The position numbers were made by a program, and so were the translations under genes. Source: an uncultured Clostridia bacterium (GTDB taxonomy: Bacteria > Bacillota > Clostridia > Christensenellales > Aristaeellaceae). From it: a DNA stretch of 64,000 nucleotides. Under the pieces are notes generated by a model. The model was not told the origin of the DNA. It saw nothing but the letters and a program-made list of their open reading frames with translations, and did not search any database. Shown here piece by piece: positions 32,742 through 41,217 of the stretch (the stretch's first letter is position 1; the number at the start of each line of letters is the position of its first letter). The DNA is taken from NCBI GenBank assembly GCA_934663595.1, contig CAKUKM010000009.1:1-64000 (forward strand). The letters are read 5' to 3'.

Positions 32742-33857
32742 TCAGCCGAACAGCGCCAGCAGCAGGCCGCCCGCAAGCACCGATGCGATCTGGCCCGAAA
32801 CGTTCACGCCCACCGCGTGCATCAGCAGGAAGTTCTGGTTGTCCTCCTCCAGACCCAGCTTGTTGATCACGCGCGCCGACATCGGGAACGCAGAGATGCC
32901 CGCCGCGCCGATCATCGGGTTGATCTTCTTCTTCAGGAACAGATTCAGAATCTTCGCGATCATTACGCCGCCGATCGTATCGAACACGAACGCGACCAGG
33001 CCGAGGCCGAGAATCAGCAGCGTGTTCCACGTCAGGAACTGCTCCGCGCGCATATTCGCCGCAATCGTAATGCCCAGGAACAGCGTTACCAGATTCGCCA
33101 GCGTCTTCTGCGCCGTTTCGGAAAGGCCGTTCAGCACGCCGCATTCGCGAATCAGATTGCCGAACATCAAAAATCCGATCAGCGCCACGCTGCGCGGCGA
33201 AACCAGACCCGCAATCACGGTAATCACGATCGGGAACAGGATCTTCGTGGTCTTCGAGACCTCGTGCGGCGCGTATTCCATGCGGATCAGGCGCTCCTTG
33301 CGCGTCGTGCACAGCTTGATTACCGGCGGCTGCACGATCGGCACCAGCGCCATATACGAATACGCCGCCACGACGATCGCGCCGATATAGCCGGATTTCA
33401 TGATGTTTGCAACGACGATCGAGGTCGGGCCGTCCGCCGCGCCGATGACCGCGATCGAAACCGCGTCCGGAAGAGAAAAGCCCAGCAGCTTTGCCATCAG
33501 AAGCGTAAAGAAGATGCCGAACTGCGCCGCCGCGCCGAAGATCATCAGCTTCGGATTGGCAAGCAACGGCGTGAAATCAATCATCGCGCCGATGCCCACG
33601 AACAGAAGCAGCGGGAACAGCTCATTGGCGATGCCGGCGTTGTACAGAATGTTCATTACGCCCTCTTCGTCGTAAATCGCCTGCGTCACCGCGCCGGACA
33701 GCGGAATATTTGCCAGAATTGCGCCAAAGCCAATCGGCAGCAGCAGCGAGGGCTCCATTTCCTTCTTGATCGCCAGATAGATCAGCGCGCCGCCGATCAC
33801 CCACATCACGACCTGCTGCCAGGTCAGGCTCTGAAAAGTCTCCAATAAAACGCCCAA
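32742..33857 (-). CDS. oadB: Na+-translocating decarboxylase beta subunit
   Basis: A 371-residue membrane carrier that couples decarboxylation of oxaloacetate, methylmalonyl-CoA or glutaconyl-CoA to Na+ export. The family core IGAADGPTSIVVAN (about 139-152) holds the sodium-site aspartate, and NLVTLFLGITIAANM is near 255. About nine or ten helices are visible. A TTG at 33857 is the likely start: GGAGGGG is five nt before it, while an in-frame ATG fifteen codons upstream would fall inside the leader terminator. No alpha (biotin-dependent carboxyltransferase) subunit lies nearby, so the partner enzyme is encoded elsewhere. Confidence 0.92.
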   Translation of the reverse strand: MGVLLETFQSLTWQQVVMWVIGGALIYLAIKKEMEPSLLLPIGFGAILANIPLSGAVTQAIYDEEGVMNILYNAGIANELFPLLLFVGIGAMIDFTPLLANPKLMIFGAAAQFGIFFTLLMAKLLGFSLPDAVSIAVIGAADGPTSIVVANIMKSGYIGAIVVAAYSYMALVPIVQPPVIKLCTTRKERLIRMEYAPHEVSKTTKILFPIVITVIAGLVSPRSVALIGFLMFGNLIRECGVLNGLSETAQKTLANLVTLFLGITIAANMRAEQFLTWNTLLILGLGLVAFVFDTIGGVMIAKILNLFLKKKINPMIGAAGISAFPMSARVINKLGLEEDNQNFLLMHAVGVNVSGQIASVLAGGLLLALFG

Positions 33858-34013
33858 TCCAACCCCTCCAATCAATATAAAAAAGCGAGACCTCTTGCGC
33901 ATATACGCAAAAAAGTCTCGCTTTTTAATCCAACAGCGGGCCGTTTCCGGCCGTGATTGACGCTTGCTGGCACGGATTTCTCCGCAAGCTACTCCCTCTC
34001 GTGCCCTGATTGA
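33858..34013 (-). promoter_or_regulatory. riboswitch-like leader with attenuator (yybP-ykoY-like core)
   Basis: The ~155-nt leader of oadB holds GGGAGTAGC (CTACTCCC at 33989-33996 on the plus strand), then GCTTGC/GCAAGC, then AGCG-TCAAT, a GGCCG-GAAA-CGGCC hairpin and CGCT. This AGYG-UCAAU-stem-GAAA-stem-CGCY module closely resembles the core of the yybP-ykoY Mn2+ riboswitch. Directly after it comes an intrinsic terminator (33879-33926). The ligand is inferred: Mn2+ by similarity, or Na+ by the gene it controls. Confidence 0.6.
33879..33926 (-). terminator. leader attenuator upstream of oadB
   Basis: GCGAGAC (33885-33891) pairs with GTCTCGC (33915-33921), with an inner TTGCG/CGCAA stem and, on the minus strand, TTTTTT after it. 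It lies between the aptamer-like region and the oadB ribosome site, so it can act as a switch. Confidence 0.8.
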
Positions 34014-34019
34014 TTATAG

Positions 34020-34048
34020 ATTATACCTTCGCGCCGGCCGTCTGTCAA
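34020..34048 (-). promoter_or_regulatory. strong sigma-A promoter of the oadB leader
   Basis: On the minus strand: consensus TTGACA (34043-34048), a 17-nt spacer and consensus TATAAT (34020-34025). A promoter this strong with a regulated terminator downstream is typical of riboswitch control. Confidence 0.85.
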
Positions 34049-34064
34049 GCGCTTTTTGAATAAA

Positions 34065-34724
34065 TCAGTCCTCTTCCTCGCCGAGCTTCTTGCGCATCGA
34101 GCGCAGCTTCTCGCACGCGCCCGCCAGCTGGCTTTCCACACTGCCGAGCAGCTGATACGCATCGTGATTCGCCTTCAGGCGCATCTCGTCCGCGTCCACG
34201 CGCGCCTCGTTGCGAATGCTGCGCGCATCCTCGTCCGCCCTGCGAACCACTTCGCTCTCGGCAACCATGCGATCCGCGCGCTCCTGCGCGTCCGCCACGA
34301 TCGCGTTCGCCTCGGCCTCCGCGTCGGACAGGATCTGCGCCGCCTCCTCGTTGGCTCGCTGCGTCGCCTGCTTCGCGCGCAGCTCGCTCTCCGCAACGCG
34401 CTTCATCGCCTTTTCAGACGCGAGATTCAGAATGCGATCCTTTTCCGCGCCCATTTTCTGGCAGAACAGAATCGCCGCCGGCAGATTCTTTTCCAGATCG
34501 TCGATGATCATCATGCAGGAATCGCTGTCCACCAGAGAGCGCCCGGTCAGCGGAATGCGCTTGCCCATCTGAATCATCGTGCGCAGATGGCCGAGAAGCT
34601 CCATAAAAAAGCCCATATCGTCGATCTCGTCCGGCTGCGCCTGAATGGGATCCTCCTCCGGCGCGGCCGTATCGCGAGATTCGACCTCTTCATCGGTATA
34701 ATAATGCTGCTGGTCGCGATCCAT
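34065..34724 (-). CDS. coiled-coil protein of unknown function (DivIVA/ATPase-stalk-like)
   Basis: A 219-residue soluble protein. The N-terminal 45 residues are acidic and probably disordered. From about residue 95 there is a long Ala/Glu/Arg-rich coiled coil (SEKAMKRVAESELRAKQATQ...EEAAQILSDAEAEANAIVADA), similar in composition to DivIVA-type or ATP-synthase b-type proteins. No enzymatic motif is visible. It is last in the leftward group with rsmD and coaD, two nt after coaD. A structural role at the membrane or septum is only a guess. Confidence 0.7.
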   Translation of the reverse strand: MDRDQQHYYTDEEVESRDTAAPEEDPIQAQPDEIDDMGFFMELLGHLRTMIQMGKRIPLTGRSLVDSDSCMMIIDDLEKNLPAAILFCQKMGAEKDRILNLASEKAMKRVAESELRAKQATQRANEEAAQILSDAEAEANAIVADAQERADRMVAESEVVRRADEDARSIRNEARVDADEMRLKANHDAYQLLGSVESQLAGACEKLRSMRKKLGEEED

Positions 34725-34726
34725 CC

Positions 34727-35224
34727 TTAGACCTTCCTTTCCATCGCCGGCGAAACACCGAAAACGTCATAGATTTGTTGAATGATTTCCTTCGGCGCCA
34801 TCCGATCAATCGGCGCGCCGTGCGATGCGCAATCGCGCACAATCGTCGAGGAAATCATGCCATATTCGGGCCGGCTGGTTAAAAAAACCGTCTCCACACC
34901 GCCGATCAAGCGGTTGGCCTCCGCCATCTGCATTTCAAACGTCAGGTCGTCCGGCCCGCGCAGGCCCCGGACAATCACGTCCGCGCCCTCGCGCCTGACC
35001 AGATCCACGAGCAGGCCCTGCCCCGACACCACGCGCACGTTTTTCATGCCCGCCGTGACCGTTTTGAGCATTTCCTCCCGCATTTCGGTCGAAAACAGAT
35101 ATTTCTTTTCCGCCTGCGAAAGCACCGCGACGATCAGCTCGTCAAACATCGCGCTCGCGCGGGAAATAATATCCATATGCCCGTTTGTGGGCGGCGAAAA
35201 GCTGCCCGCGTAGATGGCTTTCAT
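34727..35224 (-). CDS. coaD: phosphopantetheine adenylyltransferase
   Basis: A 165-residue enzyme that transfers AMP from ATP to 4'-phosphopantetheine, the fourth step of coenzyme A synthesis. It starts MKAIYAGSFSPPTNGHMDII, with the nucleotidyltransferase TxGH box at residues 14-17. The second motif ISSTIVRD lies near 124-131. Length equals that of bacterial CoaD. Its start overlaps the rsmD stop by four nt, the conserved rsmD-coaD pairing of Firmicutes. Confidence 0.96.
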   Translation of the reverse strand: MKAIYAGSFSPPTNGHMDIISRASAMFDELIVAVLSQAEKKYLFSTEMREEMLKTVTAGMKNVRVVSGQGLLVDLVRREGADVIVRGLRGPDDLTFEMQMAEANRLIGGVETVFLTSRPEYGMISSTIVRDCASHGAPIDRMAPKEIIQQIYDVFGVSPAMERKV

Positions 35225-35778
35225 CGCGCCTCCCTGACAAATTCAACGCTCGTGCCGCCGTAGGTGCGCGTGTCATACCGCTCAAATCCGTCCGGCAGCG
35301 AAATCTGCGCATCCGCCGCCCTTTCGAGCAGGCAAATGCAATCCTCCCCCAGCAATCCGCGCGCGCGCAGCCGCGTCAGCGCGTCCGCATAGGCGTCCGC
35401 CATCCGATACGGCGGATCCAAAAACACCAAATCGAAGCGCACGTCTCTCATCGCGTCGATCGCGGCGCGATAATCTGCGCGCAGGATCTTCACCCGCTCG
35501 GGCGCCGCGTCCTTCAGCACGCTCCGGCTGTTGCGCTCAATGGCGCGAATCGCCTCGCGCCCGCTGTCCACAATCACCGCGTGCTCCGCGCCCCGGCTCA
35601 GCGCCTCCAGCGCCATCGCGCCCGTGCCGCCGAACAGATCCAGCACCTCCGCGTCCCACACCCGCGCGGACAGTATATTGAATACCGATTCGCGAATGCG
35701 ATCCGCCGTGGGCCGCGTATCCTCGCCCGCCGGCGCGAAAAGCTTCCGTCCGCGGGCCTCTCCCGAAATGATGCGCAT
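35221..35778 (-). CDS. rsmD: 16S rRNA (guanine966-N2)-methyltransferase RsmD
   Basis: A 185-residue SAM-dependent enzyme that methylates G966 of 16S rRNA. The opening MRIISGEARGRKL, the SAM motif LDLFGGTGAMALEALSRGA near residue 44, and the catalytic FLDPPYRMADAYADAL near 117 are all clear. It heads the transcript that continues into coaD and the coiled-coil gene, from the promoter at 35803-35831. Confidence 0.95.
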   Translation of the reverse strand: MRIISGEARGRKLFAPAGEDTRPTADRIRESVFNILSARVWDAEVLDLFGGTGAMALEALSRGAEHAVIVDSGREAIRAIERNSRSVLKDAAPERVKILRADYRAAIDAMRDVRFDLVFLDPPYRMADAYADALTRLRARGLLGEDCICLLERAADAQISLPDGFERYDTRTYGGTSVEFVREAR

Positions 35779-35802
35779 AGTTCACCTATTGGGTTTGTCG
35801 TA

Positions 35803-35831
35803 ATTATATCACAATTAAGCCGTATATGCAA
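35803..35831 (-). promoter_or_regulatory. sigma-A promoter of rsmD-coaD
   Basis: On the minus strand: TTGCAT (35826-35831), a 17-nt spacer and TATAAT (35803-35808). Confidence 0.7.
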
Positions 35832-35851
35832 ATGATTTTTTCGAAATTTTA

Positions 35852-36487
35852 TCAAATTTCAGGCTTCATTGTGCGAGGGAGCTTATTTTTTTTGACGATG
35901 CGCGAGCGCGCCTTGGCGCGGCGGCGACCGTCGGCCATCGCCTGTTCGGTCTTTTTCCACAGCTTCGGACCCTGCATATAGCCCCAGAACTGGAACAGCG
36001 GCAGAATAAACGGCGAAATCATCAAGACCAGTATGATATCCGTCGTCAGGAATTCATACGTCTCGTGCCAGGCGGCGATCAGCGGCCAATACGGCATCGT
36101 AACCGCCCAGGAAACCAGCCGGGCCACGAACTGCACCATCACCGGCGCGCCCACGAGCATGATGATGATGTAGATCGCATTGATCGAATACGAAAAGACC
36201 GCGCCGGCGAAAATCGCGCGCACGCCGTTGGAAACGCTCCACATCTGCGAAAGCATCTTCTTGTCCGCCTTGTCGAGGCCGACATTCTGAACCGACTTGC
36301 TCACCGCGCACGCCTCGTGTCCGGCGGTCTGGCCTTGGCGGAACACCATCAGGCAGCCGCCCAGCAGCAGCGCGATACCAACGCCGACCCACAGCCCCGT
36401 AACGCCGAACGAGAACACCATAAACCCGAGCACAACCAGCAAAACCTTAATCGCCAGCGTACTGCGCCACATTTCCGTTACGTTCAC
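35852..36487 (-). CDS. multipass membrane protein of unknown function
   Basis: A 211-residue protein with about four hydrophobic segments (near residues 12-30, 33-50, 88-125 and 148-170) and a strongly basic C-terminal tail (RRRAKARSRIVKKNK). The start is a GTG at 36487, with AGGAGAGG upstream. The gene lies 26 nt downstream of alr in the same orientation and may be cotranscribed with it. I do not recognise a family. Confidence 0.65.
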   Translation of the reverse strand: MNVTEMWRSTLAIKVLLVVLGFMVFSFGVTGLWVGVGIALLLGGCLMVFRQGQTAGHEACAVSKSVQNVGLDKADKKMLSQMWSVSNGVRAIFAGAVFSYSINAIYIIIMLVGAPVMVQFVARLVSWAVTMPYWPLIAAWHETYEFLTTDIILVLMISPFILPLFQFWGYMQGPKLWKKTEQAMADGRRRAKARSRIVKKNKLPRTMKPEI

Positions 36488-36513
36488 TCAACGCCTCTCC
36501 TCTCTTTGGTCTG

Positions 36514-37602
36514 CTACGCATACACGCGCGGAACGCGTGCGGTAAATCCGAGCATAATCTCATAGCCGATGGTTTCCGCCTTCTCCGCCAGCTCGTCCGG
36601 CGTAATCCGGTCGTCCCCCTGCGCGCCCATCAGCACCACCGTATCGCCCACGGCGGCGTCCGGAACGTCCGTTACGTCCACCATCAGCATATCCATGCAC
36701 ACATTGCCGATCACCGGCGCGCGCCGTCCCCGGATCAGCACCTCCGCGCGATTGCCGAGCAGACGCGGATACCCGTCCCCATAGCCGATCGGCAGCGTCA
36801 TTACGCGCGTTCTGCGCGCCGCCGTGAAGGTTCTTCCATATCCGACAGTATCTCCCGGTTCGATCGTCTCCATGCGAATGGGCATGGAAATCAGCGTTTG
36901 CGCGTATTGAAGCTCCGGAACCTCCGGCATGCCGCCGCCATATAGCGCGATGCCCGCGCGCACCATGTCGTGCTGATACCGCGGATTCAGCATTGCCGAC
37001 GAAGCCGCCGCATGCGCAATCGGCGAATAGCCCGCCGCGCGCACAATCTGAATCGCCCGCTCGAACCGCGCGTTCTGCGCCTCCGTGAACTCCGGATCGT
37101 TTTCCGCCACGCAGAAATGGGTGAAAATCCCCTCCATTTCCACATGCGGGCACTTCTTCCATGCGTCCAGCAGCGCCTTCAGCGCGTCCTCGCCGCGCAC
37201 GCCGATGCGCGCCATGCCGGTATCGACCTTCAAATGCGCCTTCGCCGTGACGTTCAGCTTCTTCGCCTCGTCCTCCAGCTCCATCAGCATTTCCGGCTCG
37301 TAAACCGCCTGAGACGCGCCGAGACGCACCGCCTCGCGCACGCTCTCCTCGCACGCGCCGCCCAGAATCACGATCATTTGCCGAATGCCCGCCTCGCGCA
37401 GCTCGCGCGCCTCCTCCACGATCGCCACCGCAAACGCGTCGGCCACGCCGGAAAGCGCCGGAGCCAGCTTCGCCGCGCCGTGGCCGTAGGCGTCCGCCTT
37501 GACCACGCACAACATCCGAACGGATTCGGGAATTCTCGATCGGAGCACGCGCGCATTTTCCACCAGCGTTTCGATGGAAACCCTCATGTACGTTCTTCTC
37601 AC
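36514..37602 (-). CDS. alr: alanine racemase
   Basis: A 362-residue PLP enzyme that interconverts L- and D-alanine for peptidoglycan. The PLP lysine lies in CVVKADAYGHGA near residue 34. MVRAGIALYGG near 216 and DTVGYGRTF near 256, with the second catalytic tyrosine, are also present. The likely start is a GTG at 37602: it gives the family's R-x-T-Y opening and has GGAGG ten nt upstream. The ATG five codons later would remove part of that opening. It is expressed from the promoter at 37651-37679. Confidence 0.95.
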   Translation of the reverse strand: MRRTYMRVSIETLVENARVLRSRIPESVRMLCVVKADAYGHGAAKLAPALSGVADAFAVAIVEEARELREAGIRQMIVILGGACEESVREAVRLGASQAVYEPEMLMELEDEAKKLNVTAKAHLKVDTGMARIGVRGEDALKALLDAWKKCPHVEMEGIFTHFCVAENDPEFTEAQNARFERAIQIVRAAGYSPIAHAAASSAMLNPRYQHDMVRAGIALYGGGMPEVPELQYAQTLISMPIRMETIEPGDTVGYGRTFTAARRTRVMTLPIGYGDGYPRLLGNRAEVLIRGRRAPVIGNVCMDMLMVDVTDVPDAAVGDTVVLMGAQGDDRITPDELAEKAETIGYEIMLGFTARVPRVYA

Positions 37603-37650
37603 GATCCAATCGCCTCCGTCCGCCTGCCGCAAAGCATCCTATGAGCTTTT

Positions 37651-37679
37651 ATTATAGCTTATTTCCGCCCAAATTGCAA
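37651..37679 (-). promoter_or_regulatory. sigma-A promoter of alr
   Basis: On the minus strand: TTGCAA (37674-37679), a 17-nt spacer and TATAAT (37651-37656). Confidence 0.7.
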
Positions 37680-37773
37680 CGTTTCCGCCTTATTTCAAGC
37701 AAAATTCACAGGAAATTATCGCGCCGTGCTTGAAAGCCGGGCAAATTGGCGCATTGAAAAGAAGAAAAACCTA

Positions 37774-37803
37774 TTGCAAACAGCGCGCAAACCGTGTTAT
37801 AAT
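37774..37803 (+). promoter_or_regulatory. sigma-A promoter of the YesL-like gene
   Basis: TTGCAA (37774-37779), an 18-nt spacer and TATAAT (37798-37803), 33 nt before the start codon. Confidence 0.65.
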
Positions 37804-37835
37804 AAGAAATAAATTTAAACCAAGGGGATACGCGC

Positions 37836-38744
37836 ATGGCATTTTTCGGAAATCTGATGAACAATTACTTTTACGGCAAATCCGGCAAGGGCGATTATCG
37901 CGTTGAGGACATGCCGCAGAACCGCCGCCAGCTGTTCGGCGCGGTGCTGAAGGTGCGCTGGAGCGCGCTGGTGGGCGTAAACCTGCTGCAGGTGCTGTTC
38001 TGGCTGCCCGCCGCCGCGTGGACGATTTTGAACTACATCACGCTCGTTTCCGGCGCGGGCGATCCGGTGAGCCTGCTTTCGACCTATCTGCTGATTCTGA
38101 TTCCGCTGATTGCGATCACCGGCCCGTTCACCGCGGGCGCGACCTACGTGCTGCGCAACTGGGCGCGCGACGAACACAGCTTCGTCTGGAGCGACTTCTG
38201 GGATGCAGTCAAGGGCAACTGGAAGCAGGGCCTGGTCGTATCGGTAATCAGCGGCCTGATGCCGTATGTGCTGTATATGGGCTATACGTTCTACGGCACG
38301 ATGGCGAGCACGAAATCGTTCGTGTTCATGATTCCGCTGGCGATTCTGTTCCTGGTATTCATCGTATGGAAGCTCAGCGAAATGATCATCTACACGCTGA
38401 TGGTGACCTACGATCTGAAGACGAAGGATCTGATTCGCAACGCCATTCTGCTCACGGTCGGCAATCTCCCGCTGGCGGTCGGCATCAAGCTTCTGACGGC
38501 GCTGATTCCGGCAATCGCGATCGCGCTGCTGATCTTCATTCCGTCGATCGAGGTTCCCGTGCTGCTGGTGCTGGGTCTGCTGTGCCTGCTCTATCTGCCG
38601 GCGTTCAACCGCCTGATTACGTGCTCGTATTCCAACGCGCTGTGCGAAAAGTATCTGAACACGAAAATCGGCGCGCCGACCAACATCGGCCTGCGCCCGG
38701 ACGACTGGGACGATACCGAATACCGCCCCGAGGACGACGAATAA
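37836..38744 (+). CDS. YesL-family (DUF624) membrane protein
   Basis: A 302-residue protein with about six transmembrane helices. The features of the YesL/DUF624 family are present: GPFTAGATYVLRNWARDEHSFVWSDFWDAVKGNWKQ (about 100-135), with the FWxxxKxNWKQ block, and helices before and after. In Firmicutes these proteins often accompany sugar ABC transporters of the LplB/YtcP type. Such a system is encoded 3.5 kb downstream, but not in the same transcript. Biochemical role unknown. It ends in the strong terminator at 38758-38791. Confidence 0.8.
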   Translation: MAFFGNLMNNYFYGKSGKGDYRVEDMPQNRRQLFGAVLKVRWSALVGVNLLQVLFWLPAAAWTILNYITLVSGAGDPVSLLSTYLLILIPLIAITGPFTAGATYVLRNWARDEHSFVWSDFWDAVKGNWKQGLVVSVISGLMPYVLYMGYTFYGTMASTKSFVFMIPLAILFLVFIVWKLSEMIIYTLMVTYDLKTKDLIRNAILLTVGNLPLAVGIKLLTALIPAIAIALLIFIPSIEVPVLLVLGLLCLLYLPAFNRLITCSYSNALCEKYLNTKIGAPTNIGLRPDDWDDTEYRPEDDE

Positions 38745-38757
38745 AGCCATTCACACC

Positions 38758-38791
38758 GGCGGGCTCTTCCTTCTGAGCCCGCCGCTTTTTT
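38758..38791 (+). terminator. intrinsic terminator
   Basis: GGCGGGCTC (38758-38766) pairs with GAGCCCGCC (38775-38783), followed by GCTTTTTT. It lies between the YesL-like gene and the U32 gene. Confidence 0.85.
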
Positions 38792-38809
38792 CTGGAAAGG
38801 GAGCTTGTC

Positions 38810-40027
38810 ATGCAGAAATTGGAACTTCTCGCGCCGGCCGGCGATTTGGAGCGCGTGCGCACGGCGCTGCGGTTCGGCGCGGACGCGGTGTATCTCGGCG
38901 GGCCGCAGATGCAGCTGCGCGCCGGCCAGGTCGGCTTTTCGATGGAAAGCCTCTCCCAGGCGATTCGCGAGGCCCACGCGCTGAATCGCCGCGTATATGT
39001 CACGGTCAACGCATTCGCCTATAATCGCGATATCGACGCGCTTCCCGAATATGCGCAGGCGCTCGAGGCGCTCGGCGCGGATGCGGTCATCGTGTCCGAT
39101 CTGGGCGCGATCGCGACCATTCGCAAAGCCTGCCCGCATTTGCCCGTTCACGTAAGCACGCAGGCGAACTGCCTGAATTACGCGTCCACGCGCGTTTATG
39201 CCGATCTGGGCGCGACGCGCGTGGTGCTGGCGCGCGAAATGTCGCTTGCCGATATCGCCGAGCTGCGCGCGAAAGCGCCCGCCGGGCTGGAGCTGGAGGC
39301 GTTTGTGCACGGCGCGATGTGCATGAGCTATTCCGGCCGCTGCATGCTCAGCGCGTATCTGACGGGCCGCAGCGCAAATCGCGGCGCGTGCGCGCAATCG
39401 TGCCGCTGGACGTATCACCTGATGGAGGAAAAGCGCCCCGGGCAGTTCTTCCCCATCGAGGAAGACGAGCGCGGCACCACGATTCTCAGCTCGCTGGATT
39501 TGAATTGCCTGTCGTTTCTCGACCAGATCATGGCGGCGGGCGTGATTTCCTTCAAAATCGAGGGGCGCATGAAGTCGCCGTACTATGTCGCGACCGTCGT
39601 AAACGCCTATCGCCGCCGGATCGACGCGATTCTCTCCGGAACCGCCTCGGCGGAAAATACCGCGCTGCTCGAGCGCGAATTGAACGCCGCGAGCCATCGG
39701 CCGTATTCCTCCGGATTCTACTTTGGCGAACTGATTCACCATGCGCCCGATACCGGCGCGTATCTGCAGGATTGCACGTTCGCAGGCGTGGTCGAGGCGC
39801 AAATCGGCGACCGAATCACGTTTGAATGCCGCAACAAGATTCATTCCGGCGACCGAATTGAAATTCTCTCGCCCCACACGCTGGGGAAATCGTTCCTCGC
39901 CGAGGAGATTCAAAACGCAAGCGGCGAATCCGAATCCGCCGCCGCGCGCCCGAACGAGCGCTATTCCATGCGCTGCGAAATCCCCGTTGCCCCCGGCGAT
40001 ATCCTGAGAATCCGAATCAACGCCTGA
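38810..40027 (+). CDS. U32 family peptidase-like protein (TrhP/YegQ group)
   Basis: A 405-residue U32 protein. Conserved blocks are ELLAPAGDLERVRTALRFGADAVY at the N-terminus, the U32 signature FVHGAMCMSYSGRCMLSAYL near residues 165-184, and SFKIEGRMKSPYYVATVVNAYRRRIDA near 245. Cysteines in CMSYSGRC and GACAQSCRW could hold an Fe-S cluster. TrhP-type members are needed for 5-hydroxyuridine at tRNA position 34; others were described as collagenases, which is less likely here. AAAGGGAGCTTGTC precedes the start. It follows the terminator at 38791, so it needs its own promoter or read-through. Confidence 0.88.
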   Translation: MQKLELLAPAGDLERVRTALRFGADAVYLGGPQMQLRAGQVGFSMESLSQAIREAHALNRRVYVTVNAFAYNRDIDALPEYAQALEALGADAVIVSDLGAIATIRKACPHLPVHVSTQANCLNYASTRVYADLGATRVVLAREMSLADIAELRAKAPAGLELEAFVHGAMCMSYSGRCMLSAYLTGRSANRGACAQSCRWTYHLMEEKRPGQFFPIEEDERGTTILSSLDLNCLSFLDQIMAAGVISFKIEGRMKSPYYVATVVNAYRRRIDAILSGTASAENTALLERELNAASHRPYSSGFYFGELIHHAPDTGAYLQDCTFAGVVEAQIGDRITFECRNKIHSGDRIEILSPHTLGKSFLAEEIQNASGESESAAARPNERYSMRCEIPVAPGDILRIRINA

Positions 40028-40045
40028 TTCCGGGCGTTTGCACGC

Positions 40046-40086
40046 AAAAGGCCGCCCGGCATTGCGCCGAACGGCCTTTGTTTTGT
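40046..40086. terminator. bidirectional intrinsic terminator
   Basis: AAAGGCCG (40047-40054) pairs with CGGCCTTT (40072-40079), with T-rich sequence after it on the plus strand. It separates two converging genes. Confidence 0.8.
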
Positions 40087-40089
40087 CTT

Positions 40090-41214
40090 TTACGGGAACA
40101 TCGGGGCGGAGGCGCCCTGATCGTCGGTCGATTCAACGGTGATTCCATCCTTGCCAAACGTGATCGCAGTTCCGATGAACTTCGCGTTCGGGTGCTCGGG
40201 ATAGCGCCGCCCATTGTCGCGCTGCATCGGCGCGGAGCCGATTACGATCGGGAAATTCGCGGGGAAGCGCATGTCTTCCTCGCCCGGGCGATCCACCTTC
40301 AGCCAGTGCATGTGGCCGCAGAGCATCAGATCGATGTGCATCTGATTCAGCAGCGCCGTCCACTCGGCCAGAATGTCGCGCTCGATGTTGAATTTCGCCT
40401 CCTGGCGGTCAATCTCGCGGGACGGGAACGGCAAATGCGAAAGCGCAATGCGATGCGTTACGCCCTCGGCCAGGTATTCCTGATCGGCATGCTCGATCAC
40501 GCGCTTCAGGAATTCCGTTTCCTTTTCGCGCATGTCGTGGCAATCGACCAGCCCGCCGTATTCCACGTCGGAATCCATCTTGTCCTCGCCGCAATCCAGC
40601 GCGACGCCCCACAGGGAGCCGATCCGGAACGTAAAATACGTCTCTCCGTCGCGCGTGCCGATATAATCGGGCAAATCCGTCGCCAGCCGGCCGCGGTAAT
40701 CATGATTGCCGCGCGCAAACACGACCGGGATCTCGCCGTGCGTCAGCTCGCTGGTGATGTCGTAAATCGCGCGAATGTCCTCCGGCGTTTTGCTCTCGGC
40801 GGGAATATCGCCGTTCAGAATCAGCATATCGAGCTTATCGCCGAAATACTTCGCCGCGCGGCACGGATCGTCCACGCGCGAATGCGTGTCCGCCAGCATG
40901 TACACATGCGTTTCCTTCGAGAAATCCGCCGGCCGGAACGCGTAATCCGCCGTCTCGAGCTCGCCCAGCTCCGGGAAATACGGGCGGCGCTCCGGAAGCG
41001 CGCGGAAGCACACGCGATAGCCCTTCGCCTTATCCAATTCCTCCATCGGAACGGAGACCTTATGAATCAGCGTTTCGGAGCGCATCAGGCCGTTGCGGCT
41101 GTCGCGGTATTCGCGGCCGCCGACCTCGACCCATGCAATTCCAAATTCCGTGGTGTTGAATGCAATCTGATATTCGTGCTCGACAGCGAACACGCAGGGA
41201 TCTCTGTACAGCAT
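40090..41214 (-). CDS. metallophosphoesterase
   Basis: A 374-residue calcineurin-like phosphoesterase. An N-terminal beta-rich domain of about 100 residues (FNTTEFGIAWVEVGG) precedes the catalytic domain. Metal-binding motifs are MLADTHSRVDD (about 106), LILNGDIPAES (about 131), FARGNHDYRG (about 165), ALSHLPFPS (about 258) and LCGHMHWLK (about 297). The fibronectin-like front and no signal peptide suggest a cytoplasmic enzyme on phosphorylated sugars or similar substrates. It lies three nt after the YtcP-type permease, so it belongs to that ABC operon and may process what the system imports. Confidence 0.87.
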   Translation of the reverse strand: MLYRDPCVFAVEHEYQIAFNTTEFGIAWVEVGGREYRDSRNGLMRSETLIHKVSVPMEELDKAKGYRVCFRALPERRPYFPELGELETADYAFRPADFSKETHVYMLADTHSRVDDPCRAAKYFGDKLDMLILNGDIPAESKTPEDIRAIYDITSELTHGEIPVVFARGNHDYRGRLATDLPDYIGTRDGETYFTFRIGSLWGVALDCGEDKMDSDVEYGGLVDCHDMREKETEFLKRVIEHADQEYLAEGVTHRIALSHLPFPSREIDRQEAKFNIERDILAEWTALLNQMHIDLMLCGHMHWLKVDRPGEEDMRFPANFPIVIGSAPMQRDNGRRYPEHPNAKFIGTAITFGKDGITVESTDDQGASAPMFP

Positions 41215-41217
41215 CTT

